DNA of 20,831 bases from Phycisphaerae bacterium. GTDB lineage: Bacteria; Planctomycetota; Phycisphaerae; JAJVII01. A program made the translations under genes and the position numbers. Within the stretch, counting starts at the first letter, position 1. Each line of letters opens with the position of its first letter. The notes under the pieces are model-generated. The model saw nothing but the letters and a program-made list of their open reading frames with translations, had not been told where the DNA came from and ran no database searches. The stretch covers positions 1 through 20,831 of the forward strand of contig JAQTVL010000011.1 of NCBI GenBank assembly GCA_028706835.1, in the 5' to 3' direction. Shown here piece by piece: positions 8,078 to 15,102 of this stretch.

Positions 8078-8545
8078 CTACTGGGCCGACTGGGCGATCG
8101 GGCCGAGGTGGCCCAGCAGTTCGATGCGCAGGCCCTTCACCTTGAAACCGGTCCGCTGCTCGATGGAGACGATGATGTGCTCGGGCAGCGTGATCGCCAG
8201 GCTGGGCGAAATCTCCGTCGGGACGTCGAGGACCTTTCCGGTGAGCAGGTCCCGCATGTGCGGGTGCTCCAGGACGTTGGCGTCGTAGCGTGCGGAGCCG
8301 TCGCCGTAGGTCAGCTTCTGGGCCAGCCCGCACTGGACGAGCGCGTCCAGCGACTTGTAGACGGTGGCCAGCGAGACGGCGGGCAGGGCAAACTTGACCC
8401 TGCGATAGACCTCCTCAGCCGTCGGGTGCTGATCGGTGTTGGCGAGGACCTCGTAGACGCGGGCGCGCTGGCGGGTGAACCGCTGGCCCTTGCCCGCGAG
8501 GGCCTGTCGGAGTTGCTTACGATGCTCGTTCCGTCGTTTGTTCAT
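8078..8545 (-). CDS. Fur-family regulator, PerR-like, lacking CxxC zinc sites
   Basis: The 155-aa protein from ATG 8545 has an N-terminal winged helix (FTRQRARVYEVL, HPTAEEVYRRV, SLATVYKSLDALVQCGL) and a C-terminal dimerisation domain. Residues aligned with the B. subtilis PerR regulatory site are all present: H40, D88, H94, H96 and D107. The aspartate at the D85-equivalent position favours PerR-type peroxide sensing over Fur. Both structural zinc motifs are absent: the first CxxC reads DLLT (99-102) and the C-terminal pair is missing. The gene converges on the CnrX-like gene with an 18-base gap. ATG 8545 is preceded by GGGGG; a GTG at 8575 is less likely. Predicted targets are metal or oxidative stress genes. 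Confidence 0.85.
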   Translation of the reverse strand: MNKRRNEHRKQLRQALAGKGQRFTRQRARVYEVLANTDQHPTAEEVYRRVKFALPAVSLATVYKSLDALVQCGLAQKLTYGDGSARYDANVLEHPHMRDLLTGKVLDVPTEISPSLAITLPEHIIVSIEQRTGFKVKGLRIELLGHLGPIAQSAQ

Positions 8546-8599
8546 TTCGGACCCCCGAGATTGGCACAGATGCACATCCAGGACACGTTAACGAAAGCA

Positions 8600-8627
8600 A
8601 TTATCCATTACATCGGCCACTTGTCCA
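8600..8627 (-). promoter_or_regulatory. Promoter of the Fur-family gene
   Basis: TGGACA (8627-8622) and GATAAT (8605-8600) are separated by 16 bases; each hexamer matches consensus at five of six positions. The leader to ATG 8545 would be about 48 bases. No convincing Fur or PerR box palindrome is visible over it. Upstream, 8640-8826 holds no gene I can support, only two direct copies of TGCGGAAAA (8762, 8791). Confidence 0.6.
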
Positions 8628-8826
8628 GCAGGAATTTCCTTAATTCCCATGCCTATTTTCAGTAACAGGCTGATTTCCGCGTTACTTACATCGGCTCGTC
8701 GCCGACAGAATCTGTAACCCATGTGCCCGGCTGCGGTATCGCGGAATCTTTCACAACCTGCTGCGGAAAATTCCCCACCGGCATCGGGATTGCGGAAAAA
8801 CATCGGTTCCGAGGAGAATTGAGCGC

Positions 8827-8869
8827 AAAAAGAGGCGGGGGCCGTCCCATGCTTGCGGACGGCCCCCGC
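8827..8869 (-). terminator. Intrinsic terminator of the secretion locus
   Basis: On the minus strand a perfect 13-bp stem (arms 8869-8857 and 8847-8835, GCGGGGGCCGTCC type) with a 9-base loop is followed by CTCTTTTT (ending 8827). It lies about 165 bases after the GspF-type stop codon and should end transcription of the eight-gene minus-strand locus. Confidence 0.85.
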
Positions 8870-8904
8870 ACTGGTAAGGAGCACTGGAACGAGTCGTCAT
8901 TCGA

Positions 8905-9013
8905 TGGGTGCCATGGCTGGAACGCCGTCCGGCTGTTTTGGACGGCGAGCCAGCCATGTCCACGCGGTCCAAACATGCCTGCGACAAAACAGCCGTCGCA
9001 GGCATGGCACCCA
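8905..9013. repeat. 109-bp palindromic element with two complementary-loop hairpins
   Basis: The outer ends are TGGGTGCCATG (8905-8915) and CATGGCACCCA (9003-9013). Inside are two hairpins. One has stem GCCGTCC/GGACGGC within CATGGCTGG/CCAGCCATG and loop GGCTGTTTT (8931-8939). The other has stem CATGCCTGCGAC/GTCGCAGGCATG and loop AAAACAGCC (8986-8994). The two loops are exact complements. The element lies between the terminator and the GspF-type stop codon. It does not resemble the TTTGTGGAGTGCGG palindromes. Confidence 0.8.
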
Positions 9014-9033
9014 ATCCATCACCTGACAGAGCA

Positions 9034-10419
9034 CTAGCCGCCGCCGGGCGTCTGGGTCATCACCTTGGAGATGTTGAAGATCGGCAGCAGCAAGGCCATC
9101 ACCACCGTGCCGATGATGATGCCCATCACCGCGATCATGATCGGCTCGATCATGGCCGTGGCGGTCTTGATCTGGCTCTTCATGTCGCGATCGCAGAACG
9201 CGGCGACCTTCTCCATGACCTCGGCCAATTTGCCGGTCTTTTCGCCCGCGGTGATCATCTGCGAGACCGACCGCGGGATCAGGTTCGTCTTGAGCAGCGG
9301 GTCGGACAACTGGAGCCCGTCGCGGAGGGCGGCGTCGACGTCGCCCCACAGCCGGGCGAACGGCCCGCGGACCACGATCTGCCGGGTGATCTGCACCGCG
9401 TCGAGCATCGAGACGCCCGTGCCGATGAGCGTGCCGAGGGTCCGCAGGCAGCGGGTGATGTTCATCTTGCGGACCATGCCGCCGATCAGCGGCATCTTCA
9501 GCACGGCGTCGGCCCACCAGTCCTTGCCGCGCTCGCTGCGCAGGAACAGGAACGACGACACGCTGATCGCGGTCGTGCCGAGGATGAGCATCAGCCAGTG
9601 GTAAACGAAGACGTTGCTGATGGCCATGATGAATTTGGTCGGCAGCGGCAGTGCGGCTGCCCGCGAGGCGTAGATGCCGGTGAACTTGGGGAGCACGAAG
9701 GCCATCAGGAACACGGTGACGGCGACGGCGAAGAAGATCATGACGCAGGGGTAGGTCATCGCGCCCTTGATCTTCTTTCGCGTCTCCTGCTCGTCGACGA
9801 GGTATTCAGCCACGCGGTCGAGCATGATGCCCAGCGTGCCGGAGGCCTCCGCCGCCTTGACCATGGCGATGTACATGGTGGAGAAGACCTTTTCGTGCCG
9901 GGCGAGCGAGGCGGAGAACTCCTCGCCGCTCTTGACCCGCTCGGCGATGTCATTGAGCATCGCCTGCAATTTGGCCGAGTTGCTCTGCTCGCGGATGGCG
10001 TCGAGTGCGTCAGCCAGCGGCACGCCGGTCTCGGTCATCACGGCCAACTGGGTGGTGAGGAAGATGATGTCGTCGGTGCTGATCCGCCGGGTGGACAGCT
10101 TTTGCGTCCCGGTTGCGGCCGTCGGCCCGGCGGCAGCGGCCGTCGCGACAGGCGTGGTTGCGGGTTTGGCAGACGGCGCGGCTGCGGGTTTGGCGGCCGG
10201 GGCGGCTGCGGGCTTGGCAACGGGCGCGGCCTTGGGCGGTGCGGCCTTGGCGACGGGCGGGGCGGCGTCCGGGGCGCCCCTGGGGGCGGCGGCGATCCTG
10301 ACGGGGAATTTGCCCTCGTCGCGAAGCTGCTTGCCGGCCGCCGCCGGCGAGACGGCGGTGAGCGTCCCGGTGATCGACTTGCCCGCGTTGTCGCGGGCGA
10401 CGTAGGTGAAGCGACTCAT
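9034..10419 (-). CDS. gspF: Type II secretion / type IV pilus inner-membrane platform protein (GspF/PilC)
   Basis: The 461-aa protein has two T2SSF domains at about 117-245 and 320-447. Signatures include TTQLAVMTETGVPLADAL and, in the second, LRTLGTLIGTGVSMLDAV. Membrane helices lie at about 223-246, 268-292 and 423-448. The N-terminus FTYVARDNAGKSITGTL is the usual GspF start. An unusually long Ala/Pro/Lys linker (about 45-105) joins it to the first domain. The protein sits in the inner membrane and couples the ATPase to pseudopilus assembly. The start is ATG 10419, with GGAAGGG seven bases upstream. It is the last gene of the minus-strand locus; the ATPase gene lies 240 bases upstream, separated by repeats. 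Confidence 0.9.
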   Translation of the reverse strand: MSRFTYVARDNAGKSITGTLTAVSPAAAGKQLRDEGKFPVRIAAAPRGAPDAAPPVAKAAPPKAAPVAKPAAAPAAKPAAAPSAKPATTPVATAAAAGPTAATGTQKLSTRRISTDDIIFLTTQLAVMTETGVPLADALDAIREQSNSAKLQAMLNDIAERVKSGEEFSASLARHEKVFSTMYIAMVKAAEASGTLGIMLDRVAEYLVDEQETRKKIKGAMTYPCVMIFFAVAVTVFLMAFVLPKFTGIYASRAAALPLPTKFIMAISNVFVYHWLMLILGTTAISVSSFLFLRSERGKDWWADAVLKMPLIGGMVRKMNITRCLRTLGTLIGTGVSMLDAVQITRQIVVRGPFARLWGDVDAALRDGLQLSDPLLKTNLIPRSVSQMITAGEKTGKLAEVMEKVAAFCDRDMKSQIKTATAMIEPIMIAVMGIIIGTVVMALLLPIFNISKVMTQTPGGG

Positions 10420-10435
10420 GGCAAGGCCCTTCCGC

Positions 10436-10456
10436 AATTCGGAATTCGGAATTCGT
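10436..10456. repeat. AATTCGG heptamer, three copies
   Basis: Three tandem units, AATTCGG, AATTCGG and AATTCGT, run directly into the left end of palindrome copy 1. The period is 7 bp, as in the other intergenic repeats. Confidence 0.85.
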
Positions 10457-10458
10457 TG

Positions 10459-10550
10459 TTTGTGGAGTGCGGTAGCGCAGCTACCGCTTTGGGCGGAGCG
10501 ACCGCTCGTCCGTCGAGCAAAGCGGTAGCTGCGCTACCGCACTCCACAAA
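10459..10550. repeat. TTTGTGGAGTGCGG palindrome, copy 1
   Basis: Two 33-bp arms (10459-10491 and 10518-10550) are perfect inverted copies around a 26-base spacer. Each arm also contains its own hairpin, GCGGTAGC-GCA-GCTACCGC on the left. The outer ends are TTTGTGGAGTGCGG and CCGCACTCCACAAA, followed by AAGACATTC, the right flank shared with copy 3 (AAGATATTC in copies 2 and 4). It lies between the ATPase and platform genes. Confidence 0.9.
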
Positions 10551-10575
10551 AAGACATTCCTCGTTCACACGCCTC

Positions 10576-10651
10576 GTCTCCCCGCCTCCCCGTCTCCCCG
10601 TCCCCCGGTCTCCCCGTCTGTCTTCTCTCCCCCTCTCCCCGTCTCCCCGTC
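10576..10651. repeat. GTCTCCCC octamer tract
   Basis: An imperfect tandem array of GTCTCCCC-type units (with GCCTCCCC and GTCCCCCG variants) ends nine bases before the GspE-type stop codon. The period is 8 rather than 7. A shorter tract of the same unit occurs at about 13095-13117. Confidence 0.8.
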
Positions 10652-10659
10652 GTGCCTTC

Positions 10660-12369
10660 CTACCCTGCCGTCGCCGTGAAGATTTCCTCGGGCGTTGTGA
10701 TGCCGGCTTTCACTTTCAGCAGGCCGTCGTCGCGCAGGGTCAGCAGGCCGGACTTCTTCGACAGTTCGCGCAACGCGCTCAGCCCCGCGCCGGAGGCGAT
10801 GGCGTCGCGCATCTCGTCGCTGGGGACGAGCAGCTCGAAGATTCCCATTCGGCCTGAGAATCCGGTGTTGCGGCACTTCTTGCAGCCGGCGCCCTGGTAG
10901 AGGACGTCGAACTCGCCGGCGATCTTTTCGATGGCCCGGCGGATGTTGATCGGCGGCTCGTAGACTTCCTTGCAGTTGGTGCAGATCTTGCGGACCAACC
11001 GCTGGGCCACCACCGCTGTCAGCGAGGCGGCGACGAGGTACGGCTCGACGCCGACGTTGAACAGCCGGGTGATGGCGCCGGGGGCGTCGTTGGTGTGCAG
11101 GGTGGAGAGCACCATGTGGCCGGTGAGCGAGGCCTGGGTGGCGATGCGGGCGGTCTCCTGGTCGCGAATTTCGCCGACCATGATGGCGTCGGGGTCCTGC
11201 CGCAGCAGGGCCCGCAGCGAGCCGGCGAAGGTGAAGCCGATCTTCTCGTTGACCTGGAACTGGTTGATCCAGGGCAGGTTGAACTCGATCGGGTCCTCGA
11301 CGGTGCAGACGTTCACGTCGTCGCCGGACAGCTCGTTGAGCACGGCATACAGCGTGGTGCTCTTGCCCGAGCCGGTCGGGCCGGTGACCAGCACCAGGCC
11401 ATGAGGCCGGGCGATCTCCTTGCGGAACAGCTTGAGCATCTCGTAGGAGAACCCGATCTTGTCGAGCGAGACGAGGACGGAGCGGTTGTCGATCACGCGA
11501 ATGACAACCTTTTCGCCGTGCTTTCCGGGCATGGTGGAGATTCGCAGGTCGACGGGTCGGCCCTGCATGAGCACGTGCATGCCGCCGTCCTGGGGCAGCC
11601 GGCGCTCGGAGATGTCCATCCGCGACATGATCTTGATGCGCGACACGACGGCGGCGTGCATCTTGGCTGGCGGGCGGAGCTTTTCGTAAAGCCGGCCGTC
11701 CACGCGGTAGCGGACGCGAAGGGCGTTGTCGTCGGGCTCGATGTGGATATCGCTGGCGCCTTCCTTGACGGCGGTGAACAGGAGGTAGTTGACGAGCTTG
11801 ACGACGGGCGACTGACCGGCCACCTCTTCGAGGTTGCCGATATCCTCGGGGGCCTCCTCGATGACGGACAGCTCGCTGAGGTTGACGTCCTCGATGATCT
11901 CGTCGATGACGAAGACGTTGGCGGACGGCATGTGGGTGGTGAGGGTGGCGCGGAGGTCCTTGCCGGCGGCGGCGACGACCTGCACCTGGCACTCGGTCAT
12001 CCGCTCGATTTCCTCGACGAGGAAGACGTTGGCGACCTCGGCCATGGCCACCGTGATCTGGTTTCGCACCTTGAACAGCGGCAGGACGGTGTGTTTTTCG
12101 AGGAACTCGCGCGGCAGCAGTTCGATGGCCTTGGGGTCGGCCAGCCGGGGCGAGATGCGGGCGAACGGCACGCCGTAGCCCTCGGCCAGGGCCTCGACGA
12201 CCTGCTCTTCGGCGACGAAGCCCATCTCGACGAGCAGTTCGCCGAGCAACTGGCGATGGCCCTCGCTCTTCTGCCTGGCCAATGCCGTTTCGAGCTGGCC
12301 GGTGGTCAACCAGCCGCGTTCGAGCAGGATCTCGCCGATCTGGCGTCGGAGTTTGATTGCCTGGACCAT
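10660..12369 (-). CDS. gspE: Type II secretion / type IV pilus assembly ATPase with MshEN domain (GspE/PilB)
   Basis: The 569-aa protein carries a full set of secretion ATPase motifs: Walker A GPTGSGKST (330-338), Asp box VEDPIEF (357-363), Walker B IMVGE (396-400), His box STLHTND (422-428), and a zinc motif with C463/C466 and C496/C499. Residues 5-70 form an MshEN-type domain: RQIGEILLERGWLTTGQLE and then LLGELLVEMGFVAEEQ. In MshE, two such motifs bind c-di-GMP. The first motif ends in the expected glutamine (Q33); the second has glycine (G64) in place of it. The ATPase works as a cytoplasmic hexamer that powers pseudopilus or pilus assembly. An HD-GYP gene lies two genes upstream in the same direction. 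The start is ATG 12369. Confidence 0.92.
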   Translation of the reverse strand: MVQAIKLRRQIGEILLERGWLTTGQLETALARQKSEGHRQLLGELLVEMGFVAEEQVVEALAEGYGVPFARISPRLADPKAIELLPREFLEKHTVLPLFKVRNQITVAMAEVANVFLVEEIERMTECQVQVVAAAGKDLRATLTTHMPSANVFVIDEIIEDVNLSELSVIEEAPEDIGNLEEVAGQSPVVKLVNYLLFTAVKEGASDIHIEPDDNALRVRYRVDGRLYEKLRPPAKMHAAVVSRIKIMSRMDISERRLPQDGGMHVLMQGRPVDLRISTMPGKHGEKVVIRVIDNRSVLVSLDKIGFSYEMLKLFRKEIARPHGLVLVTGPTGSGKSTTLYAVLNELSGDDVNVCTVEDPIEFNLPWINQFQVNEKIGFTFAGSLRALLRQDPDAIMVGEIRDQETARIATQASLTGHMVLSTLHTNDAPGAITRLFNVGVEPYLVAASLTAVVAQRLVRKICTNCKEVYEPPINIRRAIEKIAGEFDVLYQGAGCKKCRNTGFSGRMGIFELLVPSDEMRDAIASGAGLSALRELSKKSGLLTLRDDGLLKVKAGITTPEEIFTATAG

Positions 12370-12381
12370 AGTAATCCTCGG

Positions 12382-12460
12382 AGCTATCAGCTCTCAGCTT
12401 TCAGCGGTCAGCAACTACGGACGTCTTTGGCTGAACGCTGATAGCTGATCGCTGAACGCT
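12382..12460. repeat. Inverted GCTGANN heptamers, 4+4 units
   Basis: The left arm has AGCTATC, AGCTCTC, AGCTTTC and AGCGGTC (12382-12409). The right arm has GCTGAAC, GCTGATA, GCTGATC and GCTGAAC (12430-12457). The arms are inverted relative to each other, with a 17-base centre, so they can pair (AGCTATCAGC with GCTGATAGCT). The array fills most of the 94-base gap between the STAS and ATPase genes. Confidence 0.85.
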
Positions 12461-12463
12461 GTC

Positions 12464-12799
12464 TCACCTAAAGCTCTTCACCGCCTCGATCAGGTCGCCG
12501 AACCGCTCGAACTGCTGGTCGAGGCGGGTCATCTCCAGAATCTTGGTCACGTTCTCGTCGGCGGCGGCCAACTTGACCGCGCCCACCTTCTCCTGGCTCT
12601 GATCGCGCAGGTCGAGCATCGCTTCGAGGGCGGCGGAGTCCACGAACGGGACTTTCTCGAGGTCGATCACGAAATCGTGGACGTCGTTGGCCAGCCGGTC
12701 CTTCACGACCCGCTGGAAGTTCTCGGCATCGTCGGCAGTGAACTCGCCCTTGAGCGAGAGGACGGTGACGTGGCCGTAGTTTTCGTGGGAGATGGTCAT
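12464..12799 (-). CDS. STAS-domain protein (anti-sigma factor antagonist type)
   Basis: The 111-aa protein is a single STAS domain: a beta strand VTVLSLKGEF, then DFVIDLEKVPFVDSAALEAMLDL with serine S55 at the phosphorylation position of SpoIIAA-like proteins, and a C-terminal helix. The start ATG 12799 has GGAAGG nine bases upstream. The open frame extends to 12973 only because repeat DNA lacks stops. STAS proteins usually switch partners with an anti-sigma kinase; no such kinase is in the window, so the partner may be the histidine kinase, the HD-GYP protein or something elsewhere. The gene sits between the HD-GYP and ATPase genes. Confidence 0.85.
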   Translation of the reverse strand: MTISHENYGHVTVLSLKGEFTADDAENFQRVVKDRLANDVHDFVIDLEKVPFVDSAALEAMLDLRDQSQEKVGAVKLAAADENVTKILEMTRLDQQFERFGDLIEAVKSFR

Positions 12800-12866
12800 T
12801 TCAGCCAACCTTCCGGGATTCTGGGGGACGCGGATCGCTATAAAGAACGCGGTCGCCGTCCGTCTG

Positions 12867-12959
12867 TTTGTGGAGTGCGGGAGCGCAGCTCCCGCTTTGG
12901 GTCGGCGCCGAGGCGTGACAGCTCCGCAAAGCGGTAGCTTCGCTACCGCACTCCACAAA
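12867..12959. repeat. TTTGTGGAGTGCGG palindrome, copy 2
   Basis: The 33-bp arms are at 12867-12899 and 12927-12959 with a 27-base spacer. The outer parts of the arms pair. The inner hairpins differ but each is self-complementary: GGGAGC/GCTCCC on the left, GGTAGC/GCTACC on the right. Both arms are identical to those of copy 4; the spacers differ at four positions, all transitions. Copy 2 lies upstream of the STAS gene. Confidence 0.9.
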
Positions 12960-12964
12960 AAGAT

Positions 12965-13028
12965 ATTCGTCATTCGTCATTTTGCATTCGTCATTCATTC
13001 GTCATTCGCCATTCGACATTCGTCATTC
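12965..13028. repeat. ATTCGTC heptamer tract attached to copy 2
   Basis: Tandem ATTCGTC units include an ATTTTGC variant at unit 3 and a 4-base ATTC insertion after unit 4. The same irregularities occur next to copy 4 at 18663-18715, so palindrome and heptamer tract appear to have spread together as one element of at least 140 bp. Confidence 0.85.
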
Positions 13029-13036
13029 ATTGGGGC

Positions 13037-13117
13037 GTCCAAAGCGGGGCCTTCGTCCCCGCACTCCAAAGCGGGCTGCGCCCGCGGAAAACCCATCTCC
13101 CCGTCTCCCCGTCTCGT
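13037..13117. repeat. Partial palindrome remnant and GTCTCCCC units
   Basis: CCAAAGCGGGG...CCCCGCACTCCA (about 13039-13067) matches the right half of the palindrome with a CTTCG-containing loop but lacks the left arm. A further hairpin GCGGGC-TGC-GCCCGC follows (13071-13085), then a short GTCTCCCC tract (about 13095-13117). With copy 2 and its tail, this accounts for nearly all of the 346-base gap between the HD-GYP and STAS genes. Confidence 0.65.
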
Positions 13118-13145
13118 CTTTTCATCGCCCTGGGCGGCGGCTCGC

Positions 13146-14870
13146 TCACGCGGCGCTCCCGGCCAGCGGCCCCGCTTCCCCGCTGAGCATCGAGCCGGTC
13201 TGGCGGATCACGGCGTTCAGGGGGTCGTTCGATTCGGCGGACCGCGTCTGGCGGAGCAGTTCGCCGGGGTCGAGCTTGAGGAACGCCTCGACCATGGCCG
13301 GATCGAACTGCGTGCCGGCGAAGCGGCGAATCTCGGTCAGCGTCACCTCCAGCGGCAACGCCCGGCGATACGTGCGGTTGCTCGTCATCGCGTCGAAACA
13401 GTCGGCCAGCCCGATGATCCGCCCGAACAGCGGGATGTTCGTGCCGGCCAACCCCTGCGGGTAGCCCCGGCCGTCGATCCGCTCGTGGTGGCAGTAGACT
13501 CCGGCGACGAGGTCCTGGACCTGCTTGATGCCGGCGAGGATCTTGGCGCCGATCTCCGGGTGCTTCTTCATGGTTGCGAACTCGGGCTTGGTCAGCCGGC
13601 CCGGCTTGGTGAGCACAGCCTCGGGCACACCGATCTTTCCGATGTCGTGGAGCAGGCCGGCGAGGTAGACCCGGCCCGCGGCGTATTCGTCGAGCCCGAC
13701 GGCCTCGGCGATCTTGCGGGCGATCATGGCGACGCGTTCGGAGTGGCCGCAGGTGTAAGGGTCCTTGGCGTCGATGGAACTGGTGAGGGCCCGCAACATG
13801 CCCATCAACAACTGCTGGACGTCTTCGTACAGGTAGGAGTTTTCGAGGAAGACGGCCTCCTCGTCGGCGATCGACTTCATCAGCTTGACGTCGGTGGAGT
13901 CGAAATCGCCGGCGGCCTTGTTCATCGCCACGATCGCGCCGATCAGCTTGCCGTTGCGGACCATCGGGACCGCGGCCAGGCGGCGGACCTTGGAGTGATG
14001 GGCGAGCGAACGAAGCTGCCCGTCGTCGGCGGAGGGCGTGTTGTCCACGATCGGCTCGGGGCGGGCCTCGAACCGGCTGAGCAGTTCGTCCCACATCAAC
14101 TGCTCGGCGGACGGGCTGGTCAGCTCGTCGCCGAGGCTGATGTGCTCGCTGATGAGCGGCTGGTCGGGTCGGAAATATCGGATGGCCAGCGACTGGACGG
14201 CCATGACTTCGAGCAGGTCGGCGCCCATGGTACGCAGGAAGTCGTCGGGCTTGTCGGTGACGGTGGTGCCGGCGGCGATGCGGTAGACGAGGTTGAGCTC
14301 TTCGTAGGTGTTGGTGAGATTGACGGACAGCTCGCCAAGCTCGTTGAGGCAGACGCTGTGGTCGTAGGCCTGTTCGACGGTCTGGCGGACGAGCTGCTGG
14401 ACGACCGGGGCCTGGGCCGAATCGAAGCGAGCCTCCTGGGCGGCGGCCCGGAGCAGGAGCGTGCGGTCGAGCTTGCGGGCCTGGCAGAAGCGGGCGAGCT
14501 CTTCGCCGTCGGGCAGGTCGCGCCCGACGAACGAGGCGACGGCGACGCCGATCCGCCGGCGGCGGCGCTGGATGGGAACCAGCACGCAGGAGCAGCCGGG
14601 CAGGCAACTGACCACCTTGGACGACTCGGCGCCGAGGGTGCGAACGTGGTCCGCAGCCGAGCAGCCGGAGCCGCACTTCTGCCACACCATCCGCGAGAAC
14701 GGGCCCGCCAGCGGGCCGGACTGGACCAGCCGGCCGTCGGGCGCGTAGACGCGCGTGGTCAGGCCAAGCTCGCTGAGCCTGGCCAGCACGTCGTCCAGCC
14801 ATTCCCACTGGGGCAGGCTGGCCTCGCCGGCGTCGGGCGGGGCGGAGATGTTGGCGTTCGGGGCGGTCAT
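13146..14870 (-). CDS. c-di-GMP phosphodiesterase: Cys-rich sensor, GAF and HD-GYP domains
   Basis: The 574-aa protein has a C-terminal HD-GYP domain (about 352-545) with all expected catalytic elements: LLHDIGKIGVP (H408, D409), KKHPEIG, CHHERIDGRGYP (H461, H462, D466) and RIIGLADCFDAMTSNRTYR. It should therefore hydrolyse c-di-GMP. Residues 190-345 look like a GAF domain. The N-terminal 150 residues contain five clustered cysteines (C66, C70, C89, C93, C95) followed by VLVPIQRRRRR, resembling PocR-type sensory domains; a bound metal, iron-sulphur cluster or redox switch is possible. No membrane segment is seen, so it is cytoplasmic. Start ATG 14870 has a weak GGGTGAG upstream. Palindrome copy 3 separates it from the response regulator. 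Confidence 0.88.
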   Translation of the reverse strand: MTAPNANISAPPDAGEASLPQWEWLDDVLARLSELGLTTRVYAPDGRLVQSGPLAGPFSRMVWQKCGSGCSAADHVRTLGAESSKVVSCLPGCSCVLVPIQRRRRRIGVAVASFVGRDLPDGEELARFCQARKLDRTLLLRAAAQEARFDSAQAPVVQQLVRQTVEQAYDHSVCLNELGELSVNLTNTYEELNLVYRIAAGTTVTDKPDDFLRTMGADLLEVMAVQSLAIRYFRPDQPLISEHISLGDELTSPSAEQLMWDELLSRFEARPEPIVDNTPSADDGQLRSLAHHSKVRRLAAVPMVRNGKLIGAIVAMNKAAGDFDSTDVKLMKSIADEEAVFLENSYLYEDVQQLLMGMLRALTSSIDAKDPYTCGHSERVAMIARKIAEAVGLDEYAAGRVYLAGLLHDIGKIGVPEAVLTKPGRLTKPEFATMKKHPEIGAKILAGIKQVQDLVAGVYCHHERIDGRGYPQGLAGTNIPLFGRIIGLADCFDAMTSNRTYRRALPLEVTLTEIRRFAGTQFDPAMVEAFLKLDPGELLRQTRSAESNDPLNAVIRQTGSMLSGEAGPLAGSAA

Positions 14871-14935
14871 TGGTTACTCACCCACACAGAACCACGGCAC
14901 AGTTCGCAGTGACAGATGCGATCGGCATCCGTCTG

Positions 14936-15063
14936 TTTGTGGAGTGCGGTGTCGCAGCCGCGAAGCGGCAAGGCACCGCTTTGGTTTACAGGCGCCGGCT
15001 CGCGGCCCAGCCAAAGCGGTGCCTTCGCCCGCCTGCGGCGGGCTCGACACCGCACTCCACAAA
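14936..15063. repeat. TTTGTGGAGTGCGG palindrome, copy 3 (extended)
   Basis: The outer ends match the other copies, but the arms are longer: 48 bases (14936-14983) and 52 bases (15012-15063). Each arm keeps GCGGTG/CACCGC and adds a different internal hairpin, GCCGC-GAA-GCGGC on the left and GCCCGCC-TGC-GGCGGGC on the right. A short heptamer-like tail (ATTCATCATTCATTC) follows. Copy 3 lies between the response regulator and HD-GYP genes. Confidence 0.88.
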
Positions 15064-15102
15064 AAGACATTCATCATTCATTCGGCACTCGCGACCTTCT
15101 TC

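Noticed and set aside
8581..8640. Fur or PerR box over the Fur-family promoter
   Set aside because: AT-rich words such as GTAATGGATAATTG are present, but no clear 15-19 bp inverted repeat matching either box could be drawn.
8870..8883. 14-bp identity ACTGGTAAGGAGCA with the secretin ribosome-binding region (20713-20700, minus strand)
   Set aside because: One or two 14-base matches are expected by chance in both strands of a 20.8-kb window, and no gene start follows the copy at 8870.
8908..10857. 649-codon open frame on the plus strand
   Set aside because: It lies opposite the GspF-type gene and runs across palindrome copy 1. Its composition (runs of Asp/His/Gly/Arg) is that of a high-GC antisense shadow, with no recognisable domain.
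12801..12998. Short open frames across palindromes with peptides such as FVECGSEA and LPHSTN
   Set aside because: The peptides are translations of the palindrome and heptamer DNA. They recur at each copy and extend real genes such as the STAS gene upstream of their true starts.
12965..13028. Possible CRISPR array
   Set aside because: Units are 7 bp and directly adjacent, with no spacers of CRISPR size and no cas genes nearby. They are simple tandem repeats.
12792..14912. 706-codon open frame on the plus strand
   Set aside because: It is antisense to the HD-GYP gene, which has complete catalytic motifs. The frame also passes through repeat DNA, where stops are absent by composition.
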